Origin: Apostichopus japonicus
Lineage: Eukaryota; Echinodermata; Holothuroidea; Aspidochirotida; Stichopodidae
Direction of reading: 5' to 3'
DNA: 64,000 nt
Assembly: GCF_037975245.1 (NCBI RefSeq)
Contig: NC_092566.1
Coordinates: 3,784,001 to 3,848,000, forward strand
Every line of letters begins with the position of its first letter. The stretch's first letter is position 1. Positions 55,901 to 61,900 of this stretch are shown here, piece after piece. Made by a program: the position numbers and the translations under genes. Under the pieces are notes generated by a model, which saw only the letters and a list, made by a program, of their open reading frames with translations, did not search any database and was not told where the DNA came from.

Positions 55901-58900
55901 ATATTTCTTTCACTTTATTTGTTGTTACAATAACACACAAAGGCTCTATTTTACAGAAGGGCTGTCGGACTATGACACACAAGAAGAACATTATGACAGC
56001 CTGACGAGACGGCTGGGTATTTGAAGAGATTCTGCAATTACGGTTCATGGTTCATGAGTATAAACACCGCAGAGAGACAGAAGTCAACATTGCAGAAAGT
56101 CGGTCGTGTCATAAAACTGTTAATACGTGTGAGGGGACAATCGACTGCACTGCGACTTGAATTTATGCACAATGGAGAGGAGGGATTGGAAACTGTATAC
56201 TGTTCAATGTTCTTATTGTTTACATTCAGTCATAAACCATTCATCATCATATTACTGGAGAGTTGTCGACTCTATCGGGAGAAGGACTAACGGACATACA
56301 TGTTTGTGAATCGTTCGGAGAGCAAACAGCAGAGTGGTGTTAACATTCTTACCACATGGGAGGGATAACTGTAGAGGAAAAGAAGGGGCATGGGGTCTAG
56401 TTTTTATATTTGACCATCACGCATGAAGGGTCCAGGGGGACTCTGGGGAAGAACAGACGAGAATTCCCTCCCCCCACCACCCACCACCCCCCCTCAAAAA
56501 AACTGCAATGGTTACAAAAGGGATACCAAGGTTACCACCAGAAAGTCAGCCAAACTTCACATATTTTTTTGTCCTACTATGGAGATATACTATTAAATTT
56601 ATGCCATAAAACATGTGAAAGTTGCTCATAAGGGTAGCAAAATCCTTTACATTTAAGATTGGATAATATACCCGCCCCACCTAGCCCCTGCCCTCTGAGG
56701 ATTTTGTCACCCACCCATCAGACATGCCCCAAACTCGTTGAAAGAAGCACCAGCAACTTACCCTGTATATGTCATCTTCAAAGTAACAGAGGCCAGAAGG
56801 ACCAGCACATTCTGGACAGCACCGTCCTTCTCTTTTGATGAGTGACTCGCCCTGATCATCAAACAAAATATTTGAAATTTTTTTTAACGATTTATGAGAT
56901 TTGTCGTTATTGCACATCAATATAGGTCTTCCAAGAAAATCTACAAGTAGATTATAAGCTCAAACTGTACTGCAATAATGTAAGCAGTTATTTAGGGTGG
57001 GGGGGGGGGGGTAAACTTAAGATAGGGCAAAGGTGAGGGGTTTGGGGATGAGAGGAATAGAGAAACTAATACAAGTTTATTATTTACCTGTATGTCAATC
57101 AAATTTTGAATTCTCAGTATTCAGCATTGTGAGGAAACAAAACATGTAGTATTCACATTAATGTCTTTACAAATGACATCAATGATGATTTATAATTTAA
57201 CATTACAAGAATAAATATAGTTATATGACTTCCTTCATCACCTTAGTGACACATTAATTCACATTAATGTCTTTACAAATGACATCAATGATGATTTATA
57301 ATTTAACATTACAAGAATAAATATAGTTATATGACTTCCTTCATCACCTTAGTGATTTTAAATAAACATAACATACATGAAATGCTAAAGCACATGCTTT
57401 CTTATAAATAACCTAACATCATGTTCATTCCATACATTCCTTTTGGTGAGCAGCTTGCAACATTTAATTCAAACCAAAAGCAGCAAGATGTGTCTGCAAC
57501 CCTGTGTCCCTCCTCCATGAACATACAGGACGAGAAATGTAATGTTCACTTGTTACATTAATGTCACAACAGCTATTAATTACCTCTTCTTCTAATGTGG
57601 GTAACTTCTTCAAAGAAGAACCTAGACCACTTGACATTGATCTTTTCATAGCATTTCAAGGTACCAAGGTCTAGACTATTTTGCATATAGAAATATGGGC
57701 AGAATTTCTTAGAATTCAGCTAACTTACCAGCCAATGACAGATTTTCTTATCTATACATTCTGCACAGTGGTCTTACAAATCAATGCACTAATTAAGTAA
57801 AAAGCTAATTAAGTGGAAAATGACTTATATGGAATATGATTTGTACGTTATTTCGGGTCTCGAGTGCGAATCAAACTGTTTCAAACTGTGACGTCCCCAA
57901 AGTGCTTACCGAGCTGCATTCTATTCTATCACACTGTGCCGAATGGCACTCCATCCTTCCTCGACGACACATACAAAACTCGCAAGCTGAAACATTCCAC
58001 AGATCCCCGCTGAACCAACGCTCGCCGTCGACTATGCAGGGCGCTGTAGAGGAGGAGGAGAAATGTTTATAAAGGGTTTTAAGTACAAAGAGCTTATTCG
58101 ATTTCTTACTGGTCATCCAGTGCACCCAAATCGAACAAAATCTTAGTCAACTTGGCCTTTCTCTTACCACTTTTACCGGATGATATCATAACCCCTCTAA
58201 TTCACAGTCTGCTAGCTACAGGGTGCAAACCATAGTGCATTGTGATTGATATGTTGTAACCCATTTTACTACATTGAACCATTTACCTCTATACTCTATT
58301 CCAAATCATCTATATTCTTCTTCTCGTTAATTTTTATCTAGTTATTTCACAGAAAAGTGACAAAAGATAAAACATGCTTTATAATAATACACATCAAACT
58401 TTCAACATTTGTTAAAGTTGTATATATGTATGTATGTATGTAATTTAGATCCTCCTGCAAGCAGGAACTCGCGAAGAAGCCATCATTGGCTTATCAAAGC
58501 CGCAAGCTGACCGAAGTCAGTCTCTTAGATTCATATTTAACGTCCATGATTATGAATTGTCAACAACTCTGAAACTAAACGACATACATTAATCTTGGAG
58601 TGACTCAAACTCTACTTTAAAGTTCTTTTAAAAATTTACCTTCAATTGATACACATTCCGAGCAACACTGACTATTTCTTGTGATTCTTCTCTCACCCTA
58701 GAAAAGAGAAGGAAAATAAGATCAAATTAATTCTCATTTTTTTTATAAAATCATATTTTATCGTATTTGTTCAGAGTGGGGAGTTTGAAAAGGCAGCAAG
58801 TTCCATATCTTTCAACCTTTTCTTAATGCACATGGTGCCTACTGATGGGGCAGACATTTCACCATGTTAAATACTTTCAAGTAATGAAGGTCTTTCACAA

Positions 58901-61900
58901 AAACAGCTACAGTGAAATAATTTCATGTGAGTAGACCTGGGGAAGAGAGAATGAGGATGGGGGGGGGGAGAGATGGTGGGGGATGAAATGGGTGGAGGAA
59001 GGAGGGGTAAGAGTGGATGGAGGGGACAGAAGGAAATGTTTTGATTTCATAGAAATAGTATCCAACCCTTGGTAATCGTATTGACCCCAGTAAAGGTTAA
59101 ATATATATTCAAGATATCACTTTCGACAGAATCTTCAAGAAAAATATTTCAGTTTGGATGCAAACATAGGCAAATGGAAATAAATTAAATTAATATTGCA
59201 AGTTCCAACAACAGTCATAACTGAAACAGGAAAAATCAGTTGTGTTGGACTTTTCATCTGAAATTTCAGACTTTTCTGTATGAATAACAACGCCTAGACA
59301 TAAGAACAGCATTCTGCCTAGAGACAGCCTTTCATGCTTGGAGTTTTGTTTTTGAGAGGGAGCAATTTAGCCAATGGTTTGCTGTTGTTTGTAAAATAAG
59401 CACACTTGGAACTTTGTCAAAATAAACATTTCTAGAGATATTGCATCCACTACCAAAGATAGATTAAAAAATAAACCTGAACTTGTCTAGGGTTGAATAA
59501 TTGAATGTCAAGAAAGATATTTAACCAATCGAAAAACTTCTCTTGCAGGATAAAGGCCGTAGGGGAGAGGTGGAAGAGGGAGGGGAGGAGAGAGTGGAAG
59601 GGAAAGGGTGCATGGGAGGGAAAAGGTTGGGTTGAAGGGAAAGGGTTGGGTTGAGGGGGATATGGTTGGATTGAGGGGATAGGGTTGGGTTGAGGGGATA
59701 GGGTTGGGTTGAGGGGATAGGGTTGGGTTGAGGGGATAGGGTTGAGGGGATTGGGTTGGGTTGAGGGGATAAGGTTGGGTTAATGGGAAACGTTGGGTTG
59801 AGGGGATATGATTGGGTTGATGGGATATAGTTCGGTTAACGGGATAGTGTTGGGTTGAGGGGAATGGTTGAATTGAGGGAATTGGGTTGTGGAGAGGGGA
59901 TAGAGTTGGGTTAATGGGAAGGGTTGGGTTAAGAGGATAGGACTGGGTTGAGGGGATATTGTTGGGTTGGGGGATAGGGTTGGGTTGAGGGGATAGGGTT
60001 GGGTTGAGGGGATATGGTCGAATTGAAAGGGTATACGGAGAGTTTGGGTTGAGGGGATAGGGTTGAGGGGATAGGGTTGAGGGGATAGGGTTGAGGGGAT
60101 AAGATTGAGGGAAAGTGTTTGGTTGAGGGGAAAGGATTGCATTGTGGGACAGATTGGAGGGGTGGGGAAAGTGTGGATGGGAGGGGACAGGTTGGATTGA
60201 GGGGAATTGGCTGTGCTCAGGGGGATATGGTTGGATTGAGGGGATAGGGTTTGATTGAGGGCAAAGAGTTGGGTTAAGGGGATATGTTTGAATTGAGGGG
60301 ATAGGGTTGGGATGAGGGATAGGGTTGGATTGATGGGAAGACTTGGGTTGATGGGATAGGGTTGAGGGGAAAGGGTTGCATAGTGGGGAAAGGTTGGATG
60401 GGAGGGTTAATAATAAATGTGAGAGGAAAGGGTTGGGTTGAGGGGAAAGAGTGGAGGGGAGGGAAGAATAGGGGAGGATACAAAATGGAGGGGATGAGAG
60501 AAGGGAGGTAGGCGGAGAGAAGAGAGGAGGGTATAGGTGGAGTGAAGCATTGAATTCTACTTAAACACACTTACCATTGCACAAGGTAAATCATCTGCAC
60601 ATCTCTCCTGTGTACATGTTACAGTACCCGATTGACATTGACAGTATGTACATGTATCCAGCCTCCAGGATGCCCCGTCCTAGACAAAGAAAACACATTA
60701 TGAATATGCAATAGTGCTATAATTTATTCATAATCACATTTAACATCAAACTGTATAACCTCTGGGATATCCTCCTACATTATTGAAACCGTTTGGCAAA
60801 AGACACAACCGATTTTCCTTCTTTTCCTTTCTTTTTTTTACTAAAACAATTATCAGAGGGAATTTTTGCATGTTATATTGAAGATCGCTGCGATTAGTCA
60901 ATTGACAATATTTGTTGGGAAATACTATATGTGAAGTTGTAAAAGAGTAAACTTTGACCGCAAGCACCCATGTTTTGGTCCTTCCAAAATAGTTGGATGC
61001 ATTTCTGCTTGCCCTTGGATCATTTTGTTTCACAAGATGACACTTTCACAAACGTTTTCTAGTTGTCAATCTCGTTCACACCTGACCGTTAAAGAAACAG
61101 ATACAATTGCTGCCACTTCCTAAGGATGTTCGCAACGAGGTCAAGAGAAAAACTTCCTGGACGGAAGAGGAGTTTAATTTATCATGTATGTTAAAACTTG
61201 AATAATAATGTTTGAGTTAGGAAACCACAACTTGTTTCATGCCTTAAAAATATTTATGTAAGCAACCATTGTCACGAAAAGTTGTATTTCTATATCCAGT
61301 CAAACTCCATGACTGTCTGACCTTCCCTCCCCCCTTCCCCCCTCCCCACCTTAATCTCTCCCTTTCTTTAGTTGCCTCCAATTTTATTCTCAATTTGTGA
61401 GTTTTCATACAATTTCTTGACCTAAGTTTTCACAAACCCACAAGTTCTGATTTAGATTAACCTCTTAATACCTATAACACCTTACATCTTACCACAAAAC
61501 CCAGGTGAGAAGAAGTTTAATTTGAAAGTTGGAATCATCCTGCATAGGCTCAAAACCACAGCCAACATGAAAACTTTAAAAATTCTTCTCATAAGTCATG
61601 TGAAGCATGGGGAAGGGGGTGAGGGATAAATGAGCAAGGCACATTACTCATGGCAATTTGAACACATCTATAGGACTATTTTGTGTCTCATAGTGGGATA
61701 TTTAAGTTGTGGAGTTAAATTTGAATTTTTAAAGTGTTTTGCAAAGTTTCTGGCAACAATCTCCAGGTTTTCTTCTTAATTCTGTAGGTTTCCACATTTG
61801 GAGGGGTTGGCATGTTTGCTCCTTAAGGATGAGGGAGTGTTGGGTGTAGGGAGGGGGGGCCTGAAAATGTGAGAAGTGGAGAGGGAGAAGAGGAATATCA

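Noticed and set aside
59780-60570. Proline/serine-rich minus-strand open frames of 98-120 codons
   Set aside because: They are translations of the G-rich minisatellite (repeated NPIPST-like words), not genes.
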